Origin: Pirellulaceae bacterium
GTDB lineage: Bacteria; Planctomycetota; Planctomycetia; Pirellulales; Pirellulaceae
Reading direction: 5' to 3'
Assembly: GCA_023382975.1 (NCBI GenBank)
Contig: JAHDXO010000038.1
Span: forward strand, 1 to 64,000
Length of the DNA: 64,000 bases
Shown: positions 34,954 to 45,400 of the stretch, piece by piece
Layout: each line of letters starts with the position of its first letter
How positions within the stretch are numbered: the stretch's first letter is position 1
Program-made: the position numbers and the translations under genes
The notes under the pieces: model-generated
What the model saw: only the letters and a program-made list of their open reading frames with translations
Databases searched by the model: none
What the model was told of the DNA's origin: nothing

Positions 34954-36072
34954 ATGAAACGAACGATCAGTGTATTGGCCCTCCTCGCGACCGTTGGATG
35001 CATTGGGAACGGCGGCGCGAGCGCCGCGGAAGCAACGCGGCGGACGGGAGTGGCGATTCGCGGCGAGATGTTCCTGATCAACGGACGGCCGACGTACGAG
35101 GGCCGCGAGTACAACGGGATGAAGATCGAAGGCCTGTTGATGAACAGCCGCATGGTCCAAGGGATCTTCGACGACCTGAATCCGGAGACGACGGCGCGCT
35201 GGAACTATCCCGACACGGGCCGCTGGGACGCGCAGCGGAACACGCGCGAGTTCATCGCCGCCATGCCGTCGTGGCGAAGCCACGGGCTATTGGCCTTTAC
35301 GATCAATCTGCAAGGTGGCAGTCCCGAGGGCTATTCGCGCGAGCAGCCCTGGCACAACTCGGCCCTGACCGCCGACGGCTCGCTGCGGCCCGAATACATG
35401 GAACGCCTCGAACAGGTTCTCGACGCGGCCGACGAACTGGGAATGGTGGCGATCCTGGGGATCTTCTATTTCGGTCAGGACCAACGTCTGGAGGACGAGG
35501 CGGCGGTGATCCGCGGCGTGGACAACGCGGTCGGCTGGGTGCTGGACAAGGGATACCGGAACGTGATGATCGAGGTCAACAACGAATGCAATGTTCGTTA
35601 CGATCACGCGATCCTGCGTCCCGAACGGGTCCACGAACTGATCGAGCGAGTCAAGGGGATCACGCGCGACGGTCACCGTCTGTTGGTCAGCACCAGCTAC
35701 GGCGGCGGGACGATTCCGCGGGAGAACGTGGTCCGGGCGTCCGACTACCTGCTGTTGCACGGCAACGGAGTGAACGATCCGAAGCGTATCGCCGAGATGG
35801 TTCGCCAAACGCGGCAGGTGCCCGGTTACCGGCCGGTGCCGATCCTGTTCAACGAAGACGATCATTTCGATTTCGACAAGCCGACGAACAATTTCCTGGC
35901 GGCGGTCAGCCAGTACGCCTCGTGGGGCTACTTCGACTTCCGCCAGCGAGGCGAACCGTTCGAAGCAGGCTATCAATCTGTGCCGGTCGCCTGGCAGTTC
36001 GACAGTCATCCGCGGAAGCAAGGCTTTTTCGGACTGCTCAGCAAAATCACCGGCATCGGGCCGGAGGACTAG
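34954..36072 (+). CDS. Secreted GH5-like (clan GH-A) glycoside hydrolase
   Basis: A 372-residue protein with a signal peptide (MKRTISVLALLATVGCIG...SAAE; the internal Cys may make it a lipoprotein). It has a TIM-barrel-like sequence typical of clan GH-A. The acid/base candidate is Glu211 in VMIEVNNECN and the nucleophile candidate is Glu301 in PILFNEDDHFD, spaced as in GH5-like enzymes. Other supportive blocks are LGMVAILGIFYFGQ and HRLLVSTSYGGG. GAGGT lies about 10 nt before the ATG. Substrate unknown. Runs in the same direction as the DUF4058 and DapA-family genes, with gaps of 60-80 nt. Confidence 0.82.
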   Translation: MKRTISVLALLATVGCIGNGGASAAEATRRTGVAIRGEMFLINGRPTYEGREYNGMKIEGLLMNSRMVQGIFDDLNPETTARWNYPDTGRWDAQRNTREFIAAMPSWRSHGLLAFTINLQGGSPEGYSREQPWHNSALTADGSLRPEYMERLEQVLDAADELGMVAILGIFYFGQDQRLEDEAAVIRGVDNAVGWVLDKGYRNVMIEVNNECNVRYDHAILRPERVHELIERVKGITRDGHRLLVSTSYGGGTIPRENVVRASDYLLLHGNGVNDPKRIAEMVRQTRQVPGYRPVPILFNEDDHFDFDKPTNNFLAAVSQYASWGYFDFRQRGEPFEAGYQSVPVAWQFDSHPRKQGFFGLLSKITGIGPED

Positions 36073-36133
36073 GCTCGCTCGGATCGGATCGCCGATACTC
36101 AGATTTGTCGCCAGTGCCAAAGGAGCCAACCCG

Positions 36134-36892
36134 ATGCCGATCCACGATTGGACCCGCGCGATCGCCGGAATCTACCACGACTTCCACAATGCCTGGATTA
36201 CGGAACTGCGAAACGCGCTCAACGGCGGCGTGCTGCCCAAGGGGTACTACGCACTCGGCGAGCAGCGATCGGGTGACATCGCCCCAGATGTGCTGACACT
36301 TCAGGAAGAGCGATTTGGAGAGCCGTGGAATTCAAGCCCCGGCGCGGACCAACCCGGCATGATTGCGGTGGCAGAACGGCCTCCCAAAGTGCAGGTGACC
36401 GCGGAAGCCGAGGCGGAAGCTGCCTTCTACCTTGCCAAACGGCGGTCCCTCGCAATCCACCACGCCAGCGATGATCGTCTGATCGCTTTGATTGAGATAC
36501 TCTCTCCCGGGAACAAGCACAGCCGGCGGACTCTTGACGACCTGTTGGACAAGTTGATCGCTGTCTTGCGCGAAGGACTCCATCTGTTGGTGGTCGATCT
36601 ATTCCCGCCCGGCCGGCGCGATCCGGATGGCATCCACGGGCTGATTTGGGAGTATTTGGCGGACGAATCTTGGCAGCCGCCCCCGGACTTGACGCTCACG
36701 CTGGCGGCCTACTGCTCCAAGACGCCGATCGTCGCTTACGTTGAGCCGACCAGCGTTGGACGGGTGCTGCCCGACATGCCGTTGTTCCTGACGACAGAGT
36801 GTTACGTCAACATTCCGTTGGAGGACACGTATATGGCTGCATGGCGCGGCGTACCGGACCGCTGGCAACGAGTGATTGAAGGGACGGCATGA
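36134..36892 (+). CDS. DUF4058 family protein
   Basis: A 252-residue member of DUF4058, recognisable by the N-terminal MPIHDWTR and the central IEILSPGNKHS block, followed by LHLLVVDLFPPGRRDP. The IEILSPxNK segment recalls the PD-(D/E)XK-like core motif of restriction-endonuclease-fold proteins, so a nuclease-related ancestry is possible, but no activity has been assigned to my knowledge. No signal peptide; probably cytoplasmic. AAAGGAG lies 8 nt before the ATG. Its neighbours give no functional hint. Confidence 0.85.
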   Translation: MPIHDWTRAIAGIYHDFHNAWITELRNALNGGVLPKGYYALGEQRSGDIAPDVLTLQEERFGEPWNSSPGADQPGMIAVAERPPKVQVTAEAEAEAAFYLAKRRSLAIHHASDDRLIALIEILSPGNKHSRRTLDDLLDKLIAVLREGLHLLVVDLFPPGRRDPDGIHGLIWEYLADESWQPPPDLTLTLAAYCSKTPIVAYVEPTSVGRVLPDMPLFLTTECYVNIPLEDTYMAAWRGVPDRWQRVIEGTA

Positions 36893-36973
36893 ACCGATGT
36901 AGCGATCGCTTGCCTGATTGGGTGCGCGCATCTTCGTTTAACGGCAAGTCGAGTCAGGAGAAGGGAATCGCGA

Positions 36974-38047
36974 ATGGTCCAGCATGGGATGCACAAACCG
37001 AATGACCGGTCGGACGTGGCGCAGCAGCGGGCGCGGCGGATTGCCGGACTCTTCCCTGACGGCATCCCGCGGCTTTGGTGTCCCACGCTGACGCATTTTC
37101 GCGCGGCGGGCGAACCGGATGAAGCTCGGATCCGCAGCCATCTCGCTCACATCGCCCCGCACTCGCGCGGTATCCTCGTGCCCGGATCCACGGGCGAGGG
37201 CTGGGAAATGAACGACGGCGACATCCGTCGGTTGCTGGGGATCGTGCTCAAGTCGGGCGGATTGAGGGTATTGGTCGGGGTGCTCAAGCATGCGCTGGAC
37301 GACATGCTGCGCTGCCTGGACGATACCGTGCGCTGGCTTGTATCGCAAACCGGCGCGGCAAGCATCGACGAAGCCTTGTCCCGGTCGGGAGTCGTTGGCT
37401 TTACCGTTTGTCCGCCCCGTGGCGAACAACTCACGCAGACCGAAATCGAAGATTCGCTGTCGCAGGTGCTCCAACGGGGCTTGCCCACGGCGTTATACCA
37501 GTTGCCGCAGGTGACCGGCAACGAGATGTCACCCGAAACGGTTGCGGCGTTGGCTGCACGGTTTCCGAACTTCCTGTTGTTCAAAGATACCAGCGGGAAC
37601 GACCGAGTGGCCCGATCGGGGTTGGATTTTGGCGGCGTGTTCCTGGTGCGAGGTGCCGAGGGCGAGTATGCACGCTGGACGCGGGCCGGCGGCGGTCCGT
37701 ACGACGGGCTGCTGCTGAGCACGGCGAACGTCTTTGCCCCACAGTATGCCCGGCTGTTGGCGCTGCTGGATGGCGGGCGAGCCGACCAAGCCGCGGATCT
37801 CTCGCAGCGGATCGATCGCGCGGTGCAACAGACGTTTGCGCTGGTCGCCGACTTTTCGGCGGGCAACGCGTTCACCAATGCCAACAAGACACTCGATCAC
37901 TGGATGGCTTACGGATCGGCAGCTCGCGATTTCCAGCCGCCGCTGTTGTACCGCGGCGTGCGGCTGCCCGCGGACTATCTGGATCGAGCCGAACAGTTTC
38001 TCCGCGCGGCGGACCTGCTGCCGGAGGCGGGGTACGCAACAGCGTAG
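36974..38047 (+). CDS. Dihydrodipicolinate synthase (DapA)-family aldolase/lyase
   Basis: A 357-residue DHDPS/N-acetylneuraminate-lyase superfamily TIM barrel. The pyruvate-binding motif PGSTGEGWEM (GSTGE) and the Schiff-base lysine in LFKDTSGND (Lys204) are present, with TALYQLP occupying the conserved tyrosine strand. The enzyme would form a Schiff base with a keto acid and catalyse aldol addition or cleavage. It is longer than typical DapA (about 290-300 residues) and shows an insert near 115-135, so sugar-acid or other aldolase activity is more likely than lysine biosynthesis. AGGAGAAGG precedes the ATG. Ends tail-to-tail with the DACNV gene. Confidence 0.85.
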   Translation: MVQHGMHKPNDRSDVAQQRARRIAGLFPDGIPRLWCPTLTHFRAAGEPDEARIRSHLAHIAPHSRGILVPGSTGEGWEMNDGDIRRLLGIVLKSGGLRVLVGVLKHALDDMLRCLDDTVRWLVSQTGAASIDEALSRSGVVGFTVCPPRGEQLTQTEIEDSLSQVLQRGLPTALYQLPQVTGNEMSPETVAALAARFPNFLLFKDTSGNDRVARSGLDFGGVFLVRGAEGEYARWTRAGGGPYDGLLLSTANVFAPQYARLLALLDGGRADQAADLSQRIDRAVQQTFALVADFSAGNAFTNANKTLDHWMAYGSAARDFQPPLLYRGVRLPADYLDRAEQFLRAADLLPEAGYATA

Positions 38048-38090
38048 GGCGGGCGAACCGCTGTCCGGGACCGTCGGCGGCCGATTCCGT

Positions 38091-39470
38091 TCAGCCGGCA
38101 CGAACGACGGTCAGCGGGGGAGTGCTGCCGGCGAGGGAGAGGAAGTGGGGCGGTGCCATCCGATTCTCAGCCCGGAAGGCGAGTTGCACATTGATGTTTT
38201 CCCACATGATCAGCCGGTCCCCGATTCGTGTCATCGCGCGGACTTCGCCGTCCTGCGAGACCACAAAGCCGATCGATCCCGTCTTCTCGAAACAGTGACG
38301 CATCATCGCGCGATGGCGCGTGCCGAATTCCTCCAAACATGCCGTCCGCATCAGCCGGGGATTGGCGTGGCTATCGCCTGCCAGAAACACCTTGCTGACC
38401 GGCGAATCCGATCGCAACTCGACACCGAAGCCATGCACGATCAAGTCGCGGTCCAACATCACAAAGCCGTCGACTCGCGACAGCGACGCGATGAAGCGAA
38501 TACAGCCCAGCAGTTCGCGGCGATGCAACTCGACCCGTTTTCGTTCGCCGATCAGGTCTTCGTGCAACCGGCAAGGCAGCACGCCGCGGGGATCGCGGTA
38601 CAATCCGTTGATCTTGCTCAGCAGATCGTGGGCGCGCTGATGTCGGCTGACCAACGAGGCCAGCGCGCGGGGCAGTCGGTCGTACCGCAGCCGGTATTTC
38701 ACGTTGACGTCCTGGCCTGTGGTGCGCGGGACAATCAGCAGGCCGCCGCCGTGACGGTACTGTTGGATGTGCAGCAGGATGCGGCACAACGAGTTCAACC
38801 AGCGAGTGAGCAGCTCGTCCGCGATCGGCGCATCGGCGTTCTGCTCGATCCCGTCCGGGATTTCGACGCGCCGCTGCCAGCCGTCCAGCACGTGGCTCCG
38901 CAGCATCGTGTGGACCGGGCCGTACCAGAGCACGTCATGGTATTGTTGGACCAGCGTGTTCTGCTCCAGACTGCAGATCAGCGAGTAGTCTTTGTAGACG
39001 GCGATGCTTCCCACCCCGTGGATCGCTACCTGAAAGAGTCCGGGGCGATGAGGGCTGGTCGGCCAATCCAAGGCAGCGTACTCGGAATAGCGGAGTTCCT
39101 GGTCGATCATTCCCCACACGTACAGCTTGTTGTCGGCGTTGGCATGGACCGCCAGCGATGACACCGACGGGTCGGCTGCTTCGGCCAACTTGGTGAGCGT
39201 GTGGACGTCGAAGGGAAACGGACGGTCGAACCGGGCACAGATCCAGGGACTGCCGCTCAATGCTCCGTTCGCTTCGTGGGCCTGTTGGCTGTCCATGTAA
39301 TTCACATGGACGCGGCACGGACGCCCCTCGTCGGTTCGCAGGCTGGCGAAGTACATCGTCTCGAACAACCGCTGCAACACGGATTCAGTCGGGCAAGGTT
39401 CGCCTCCGCAGCGGAGACGCGCGGCGACGTACTTGGCTAGATGCTGAGGGTATTTGGCGGCGCGCTGCAT
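38091..39470 (-). CDS. DisA_N-like protein with N-terminal DACNV-type sensor region (putative diadenylate cyclase)
   Basis: A 459-residue protein from the ATG at 39,470; the frame is open upstream but not protein-like. The C-terminal region (about 315-440) resembles the DisA_N/CdaA diadenylate-cyclase fold: DGFVMLDRDL (DG at 334-335, where cyclases have DGA) and GTRHRAMMRHCF (GTRHR at 393-397, the ATP-binding motif), then GSIGFVVSQDGEV. The N-terminal 300 residues match, by recall, the DACNV putative sensor domain found in front of DisA-type domains. If active it would make cyclic di-AMP from ATP. Phe replacing the Ala of DGA makes activity uncertain. No transmembrane segment is seen. Confidence 0.65.
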   Translation of the reverse strand: MQRAAKYPQHLAKYVAARLRCGGEPCPTESVLQRLFETMYFASLRTDEGRPCRVHVNYMDSQQAHEANGALSGSPWICARFDRPFPFDVHTLTKLAEAADPSVSSLAVHANADNKLYVWGMIDQELRYSEYAALDWPTSPHRPGLFQVAIHGVGSIAVYKDYSLICSLEQNTLVQQYHDVLWYGPVHTMLRSHVLDGWQRRVEIPDGIEQNADAPIADELLTRWLNSLCRILLHIQQYRHGGGLLIVPRTTGQDVNVKYRLRYDRLPRALASLVSRHQRAHDLLSKINGLYRDPRGVLPCRLHEDLIGERKRVELHRRELLGCIRFIASLSRVDGFVMLDRDLIVHGFGVELRSDSPVSKVFLAGDSHANPRLMRTACLEEFGTRHRAMMRHCFEKTGSIGFVVSQDGEVRAMTRIGDRLIMWENINVQLAFRAENRMAPPHFLSLAGSTPPLTVVRAG

Positions 39471-39684
39471 GGTAGCTCGGTGGTACGGCGGGGTTAAAGG
39501 GCGGCCGTCGGACGCTGATTGGCAAGCTGCGGGACTATCCGCAAAAGCCGTGAGCCTGTCAACCTCACTTCGCAACGGCTGGAATTCGGGATTCCGGGAC
39601 TAACCGCCGGAGATGGAACGGGCCCTCGTTCTCTTTCTGGCGACGCTAGCACCGGACTGTTCTTTCCATTTCTCACCTGATGCA

Positions 39685-40710
39685 TCAAGGCGGCGCGGGC
39701 GCCGACCAAACGTTGTCAACGAATCGGTAGAGCACATCCCCGTCCGGGTCAACTCGCTCGACGGTGACGCGGACTTTCGAAGCCGCCGCGGCATCGGCCA
39801 CCGGAACGTCCAGCACATACTCGACCGGCGCGTGCGGACGCAGGCAATCGTGGCTGTCTGCTAGCACCACGTGTTCCCGCTCGCCGAGAACGGAACCGTC
39901 GGCGCGGCGGACTTCGGCCCGGATGTTCAGTTCGCGATGCCCGAATTCGCCGACCGGGATACTGTGGCCGGCGCCACGGTTGACCAGCGTGACGCGAACC
40001 TGCACCGTTTGCGGCTCCGGCCAACTGGCGTCGCGGGCGGAAAGCTCAATCGCGCCGCCGGACACCCGGTCGTCCCAGACCGGAAACGAATGGTCCCGCA
40101 CGATCCGCTTCGGATGGATGTAGGACAGGAGGTGGTCCTGGGTCAAACGAGACCGGTAGGCGGGCATGTGGCAGCCGCTGCACGAATTTGCTGGCTCGCT
40201 CGTTGTGGACAAGTATTGCTCGACATACTGCTCGTGCTCCATCCGATGGCACGATCCGCAGAAATCGGAGCAAGGCAGTCGCGTCGTGTCCTGGATCGTG
40301 GGATGGGCCTGGATCAGGTTCCTGTAGGGACCGGCGTATCCGCAGCCGATTTGGTGGCACACGTTGCAGTCGACGCCGAACTGGCGGTGGCTGTCTCGCA
40401 ACTGCGGTTCGCTTCCGGGGGCTTGTTCCAACAACGGTCTGGGCGCATGGCACGGCAGACACGATTCCTCGCGATGCTGGTCCGTGAGTTCCGTGAACTC
40501 GGGACTGAGCCACGCGATGGAATGCGCGGACTGCTGCCACTGGTGAGTGATGTCCACGTGACACTCCGCGCAGCCGTGCGGCGTCGTATCCTCCATCTCG
40601 CGCTGACCCAGATTGCACCCGGACAGCCACGAAGTGGCGACCGCGACCAGCAACGCAACACCATTTGCGCGTCGATGGTGGAAACCGCGGTGGCTTGGCG
40701 CTGGGCTCAT
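39685..40710 (-). CDS. Pentaheme c-type cytochrome lipoprotein
   Basis: A 341-residue protein from the ATG at 40,710. A lipoprotein signal ends in WLSGC (Cys32), followed by five CxxCH heme-binding motifs at residues 47 (CAECH), 84 (CLPCH), 115 (CNVCH), 151 (CGSCH) and 177 (CSGCH). Spacing and the many extra histidines suggest bis-His hemes, as in cytochrome c554-type multiheme proteins. The last 140 residues are a heme-free beta-sandwich domain (VRVTLVNRGAGHSIPVGEF). The gene lies 50 nt downstream of the outer-membrane barrel gene and is likely co-transcribed with it. The protein should be a periplasmic, lipid-anchored electron carrier; redox partners are unknown. Confidence 0.92.
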   Translation of the reverse strand: MSPAPSHRGFHHRRANGVALLVAVATSWLSGCNLGQREMEDTTPHGCAECHVDITHQWQQSAHSIAWLSPEFTELTDQHREESCLPCHAPRPLLEQAPGSEPQLRDSHRQFGVDCNVCHQIGCGYAGPYRNLIQAHPTIQDTTRLPCSDFCGSCHRMEHEQYVEQYLSTTSEPANSCSGCHMPAYRSRLTQDHLLSYIHPKRIVRDHSFPVWDDRVSGGAIELSARDASWPEPQTVQVRVTLVNRGAGHSIPVGEFGHRELNIRAEVRRADGSVLGEREHVVLADSHDCLRPHAPVEYVLDVPVADAAAASKVRVTVERVDPDGDVLYRFVDNVWSAPAPP

Positions 40711-40760
40711 GGGAATGACTCGTGGCGAGCTTGCAATCGATGGTTCTGCTGAGCGGTTCT

Positions 40761-42251
40761 TCAAAATGCGTACTGGCCGGTGAATTCGACAACCATCGAC
40801 TCGCCGGGTTCCAGACCTTTGTATTTTGTCTCCCAGTAGCTCAGTTCGAGGCCGACGGTCATCTTCGGCAAAATGTCGAAGGAAAGGTTGCCAAACAGAA
40901 CGCTGTTGCTCATCCGATCCTTGGCAGCCACTTCCGTATCCCGCGGATTGTCGATGCTGTAGCCGAGATGACTGTGAAGCCGGTCCGTCCAGTCGTACCA
41001 AAGCTCGATCCAGCCTCCGGTGGTCGCGATCGGTTGGCGGGTTTCGCGATTGATGCCTTGAATCACTCCGCCCAGGAATGTTGACAGATTTCGACCCGTA
41101 AAGAACTCGCCCTGCACACCGAAACGCGACGTGATCGGCCAGCGTGCGTCCACGTTCAGCGACCATGTCTCGATGCGGGCGTCATCCCGAGCAGGCAGGT
41201 TCAGGAGGTCGACTGCCGGAAAGTCAAACCCTTGCTCGCCAACATGCCCCGACACGCCAACCGTCAGCGGCTGACAGGGCCCCAACGCAGCGGTCGTGTA
41301 GCCGCAGCGGCCCTGCAAGACGGGCCAATTCGCCGATTCCGCATAGTTGATGAAGTCCAAGGCGATATCCTGAGCAATGGCTCCTTGGAGAGTGAGTATC
41401 GAGTCGTCGGCCATGTGCAGATACCGCTCGTAGCGGATCTGCATCCGGCGGAAACCGATGTTGCCAGCTCCCCAGCCGACGGCGTAGGTCAGCATGCCCG
41501 GGTACAGTGGGGACACCAAGTCCCAGGTCTGACCGGCCAGCAAACGGAAGTCCTCGTTCTTGACTTCCGCGTACGCGTGCCGCAATTGCAGGCCCGTCTG
41601 GTTCTCGGGACCCACGACACGAAGCCCTTCGAAGGTGCCGAAGACCCCGTGAAAGTCAATTTCCAACCGCGCGGCACTCTCAGCGCAACCGAACATCGGA
41701 ACTTTCGGGCCGAAAACATCCACGCCGATCCGCGCGCGACGGGTGTCGATGACAAAGTCGTCTTCGCCCTCGGTGGTGGCCGAGGCGATGTACAGAATAA
41801 ATGGTCCTGGCGCCGTCCGCTGGCTTGCGTAAATCGCACTGCCCCACAACGAGCCGTACGGCACGATGCGATAGTCCCCTTTGGTCCACGCCAGCTTCTT
41901 CATCTCCGCGCGCAGCTCGTCCAGCGTGTAATACTCGACATCCGGTTCCAGCATCTGCCCGGACTCGGCCGTTGCAGCCGTGACGTTGGGATCGTAAAAG
42001 GCTTGACTCACACCGGACGACCACAATGGTTCGGCACCGACTGCCGGGAGACGCTGAAAGTCGGTGTCGGACGATGCTGCGGGCTCGGTCGCCTCGAGGG
42101 CCGATGTATCGAGCAAAGCTCGCCCAGACTCCGTCGCCCTGTGGTCGTCGAACTGGGCGGCAGCATTCGAGCCCCACCACCCCAGGATGGCGGCCACTAC
42201 GGCCGACACTCGCGCCAATCGAGAAAGTCTTCCCATCTTGTGCCACCTCAT
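40761..42251 (-). CDS. Outer-membrane beta-barrel (porin-like, DcaP-type) protein
   Basis: A 496-residue protein with a signal peptide (about 1-32, ending SNAAAQ) and a long run of alternating hydrophobic/polar strands separated by turns, ending in aromatic Phe (GQYAF), the usual outer-membrane barrel signature. A short amphipathic segment after the signal (EYYTLDELRAEMKKLAW) and blocks such as LLAGQTWDLVSPLYPG and RARIGVDVFGP resemble DcaP-like trimeric porins. Probably a channel for small acids or sugars, or structural. Transcribed with the downstream pentaheme cytochrome gene; the giant-protein terminator lies upstream. Confidence 0.85.
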   Translation of the reverse strand: MRWHKMGRLSRLARVSAVVAAILGWWGSNAAAQFDDHRATESGRALLDTSALEATEPAASSDTDFQRLPAVGAEPLWSSGVSQAFYDPNVTAATAESGQMLEPDVEYYTLDELRAEMKKLAWTKGDYRIVPYGSLWGSAIYASQRTAPGPFILYIASATTEGEDDFVIDTRRARIGVDVFGPKVPMFGCAESAARLEIDFHGVFGTFEGLRVVGPENQTGLQLRHAYAEVKNEDFRLLAGQTWDLVSPLYPGMLTYAVGWGAGNIGFRRMQIRYERYLHMADDSILTLQGAIAQDIALDFINYAESANWPVLQGRCGYTTAALGPCQPLTVGVSGHVGEQGFDFPAVDLLNLPARDDARIETWSLNVDARWPITSRFGVQGEFFTGRNLSTFLGGVIQGINRETRQPIATTGGWIELWYDWTDRLHSHLGYSIDNPRDTEVAAKDRMSNSVLFGNLSFDILPKMTVGLELSYWETKYKGLEPGESMVVEFTGQYAF

Positions 42252-42385
42252 ACCGATGTTAGGCCGCGCATCCGCTACATGCCCTACCTTTGAAAGTCGG
42301 TTGATGCGGCCGGAACAATTGGTTTTCCCGGCAGAGGCGGAAAAGTCGACGGAACCGGAACAACCGGCCCGCCACGTTTGCCAAC

Positions 42386-42420
42386 GAAAAAAGCCGGTGA
42401 CGGATTTCCACCACCGGCTT
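42386..42420 (-). terminator. Rho-independent terminator of the giant surface-protein gene
   Basis: Read on the minus strand, AAGCCGGTG and CACCGGCTT form a 9-bp stem around a 12-nt spacer, immediately followed by a T run (six T including the stem end). It lies about 60 nt after the stop codon at 42,481 and separates this gene from the porin gene. Confidence 0.88.
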
Positions 42421-42480
42421 GCTGGTCATCCGCCGCATCGGCTCGGTGGCCAACGCGGCTTGTTGCCCGTTAACAGCCGC

Positions 42481-45400
42481 TTATCCGGCCACACCGCCGA
42501 AGATCTCTTCAATCACCGCGTCCAGCCCGTCGTCCCAGGCAGACGTGTCTCCATCTGCTGCCAGACGGTCCAATTCACCTGCGGTCAGCGACACCGCAGC
42601 GAAGCGGTCGTCCAGTTCTTCCTCGTCGTCCTCTTCCGCGAAGACCGCATCGATGTCGTTCAATCGTACGGTTCCGGCATCCACCGGGACCGCCGACGAC
42701 TCGACCACGACGGTTTGAGCGACGACCGACTGCGGCAGAGTGATCTGAGTCACCGCAACCGCCTCGCCCTCGCCGCCCGGCACGACCGAACTGGCTTGAG
42801 CATCCTGGTTCAGCAGTGTGATCGTCTGCAGGATGTCCTGTGGCGAGAACCATCCATCTCCGTTCACGTCCAGGAAGAGCGAACTGGCAGGTCGTGTCCC
42901 GGCCAACTCGCGAACGCCGCCGGCGTTGAAGTCATTGATCATCGCGATCACGTCGCTCGGGCTGCGGATCCCGTCTCCGTTCACGTCCGCCGGATCAACC
43001 GAGTTGGTCCAACCGGCGTTAATCACGTTGCTGCCGGGAACCACGGGCGGATCGAAATTCCCGACCAACGGAACCGCGAAGTCTTCGCCGAAGCTCGCGA
43101 ACATGTCATTGCCAAACGGCACGGGCTTGAACTTGGCGACACCGCCTTCGCTGGCGATCCGGGTCGGCAGCGGAACGCCCCCGGAGACCAGGAAGTACCA
43201 CTCGGCGCCCTCCCCCGGTGTGACGCCGGCACGGTCGGGCACCCACAATCCGATGTCGGCGATTCCATCCCCGTCCATATCGGCGGCCACCGGCATCTCG
43301 CGAGTGCCGATGAAGCCAAACTGGTAATGCACCTCGGTGCCCGGCACCCACGACCGAGCCACGCCGCCGGTGGTGAACAGGAACGTGAACCGGTCGTCGC
43401 TCCACACACCCAAGTCATCCGCCCCGTCACCGTTGAAATCACCCACGATCGGGAGCCCGGCCATGTTGGGCGTGTGCAGGGTGTGGTTCAACTGGTAGTT
43501 GCCGGTCGTATCGAACTGCCACGTGTGCCCCGCGAACAAGCCGACCTCGTCACCGTTCGTCGGATTCCCGTCGAAGTTTCCGGCAACCGGATATCCCGTC
43601 GTGCCTCTCGGTTCGTTGATCGACAGATCGGGCACTCCGTCGTTGTTCCAGTCAATCAACCAGCGGAAACTGCTGCCGATCCGTCCGTAGGCGGCCAGCT
43701 TGTCGAACCCGTCGGCGACTCGCGGAGTGCTGGTCGAGGCAAAGTTGCCGACGAACAGCTTGTCGGTCGTGACGCCGAACGTGTAGACAATGTCGCGGTT
43801 GGTGAAGTCCGGATTGTTTGGATCGAACACGAAGTTGCCGTTCGTGTCGGTCCACGCGCTACCCGAGTGGTACACGCCCAGTTCGGGCCTGCTGTCGACC
43901 GTGAAGCGAGCGACAAAGTCGCCGCCGGGCACGCCGTTGCCGCTGGGCAGTGACGGCGACGAGTTGTTCGGCGCGGCCGCATTCGACTCGCCGTCCAGAC
44001 GGTTACCGGCCGGGTCGGTCAGTTGATCCGAGATGGTCAACGTGAACCGGTCGTCCGGCAATGGGGCGTAGAACTCGATGGTCAGATACCCCGTGGCCAC
44101 CGCACCGTTGTTCACCGGATCCGAGGTGAACGTGACCGACTGGATCGGAATAACGCCGTTGGCATCGCCGACCACCCGGAAATGGCCCGGATCGACGGCG
44201 TTGGGCGTCAGCAGGGCCTGGTACAGGAATCCCGTGCTGCGGGCCGGGAGATCCTGGACGTCGATCACCAGCCGGTTGACCAGCGGCGTCGGCACCAGGG
44301 TGTCGTTTCCATTGCTGCCGGCTTTCTTGCTCCAGATATTGTAGCCGTCGGTCCGCGAATTGATGTTCACGTCCGTGATCTGCGGACCGGCTGTGTCCAC
44401 GAAGATCTGCAGCGGCTGGCTCGAGATCCGGTTGCCGGCCAAGTCCTCGTAGGTGAACACCACCGAGTGCGGACCGTCGGCCAGAACCACGCTCGTGTCG
44501 ATTCGCCAGTTGCCCTGTACCAGTTGGTACGGCGATTGAGGCGGTTGAAAGGCCCCGTTGCCATCCAGCGGAACCGCGACAGCCGTTCCGGCCGCCACGC
44601 CGTCGATCACCACGGTGACGACGTTGTTGGCTTCCGCGGTGCCGTAGAAGCTGGGCGAGTAGACACTGGTGATCCGGTCGCTGAACGTCGCCACCACTCC
44701 GGGCACTCCCGTATCGCTGTCGGGATGCAGGCTGCCGGTTCCCAGGTACGCCTGCGTGTCGATGGTGACGGTCAGCAGGTACGGCAGGCTGAGGTTGCCG
44801 GCCCGGTCCTCGATCTCCAGCTTCAAGTTGTGGACGCCGTCCGGCAACTGGGCCAGGGTCTGCGTCAGCAACGTCTGCGAAGTCAAACCGGAATCGAAGA
44901 TCTTGGTCTCCGCACCGCCCTCGGGACGCAGGAAGAGACGGAACACGAGGTTGTTCGCTTGCAGCAACTGGGCCAGCGCCACATTCGGATCCTGGCTGGT
45001 CATCGAGAGACTCGGCGTGTTGTCCTGAGTCACGTTGTCGCTGCTGTGCCGTCCGGTATCGTCCAGCAGATCCAGGTACGGCTTGTTCGGCGGGACCGTG
45101 TCGATGACGACATCGATCGTGTTGCCTGGGTTGAGCACCGGGTTGACCGCGGTCACGTTGCCCGCCGCGTCTTCGATCTCCAACGTGATGTTGTAGCCGC
45201 CGTCGACCAACGATTGGGTCGTAACCTGCCAGCTTCCCAGCATGTTGGTTCCCGGCGGATTGATCGTCGTGGGCGGGTTGGACTGGTCGGAATGGACCGT
45301 TCCCTGACCCACGAGGACTCCGTTGGCGAACAGACGCACCGTGGCATTGGCCTCGGCCACCCCGTGGAAGATCAGTTGCGACTGCTTCGTGACGCGGTCG

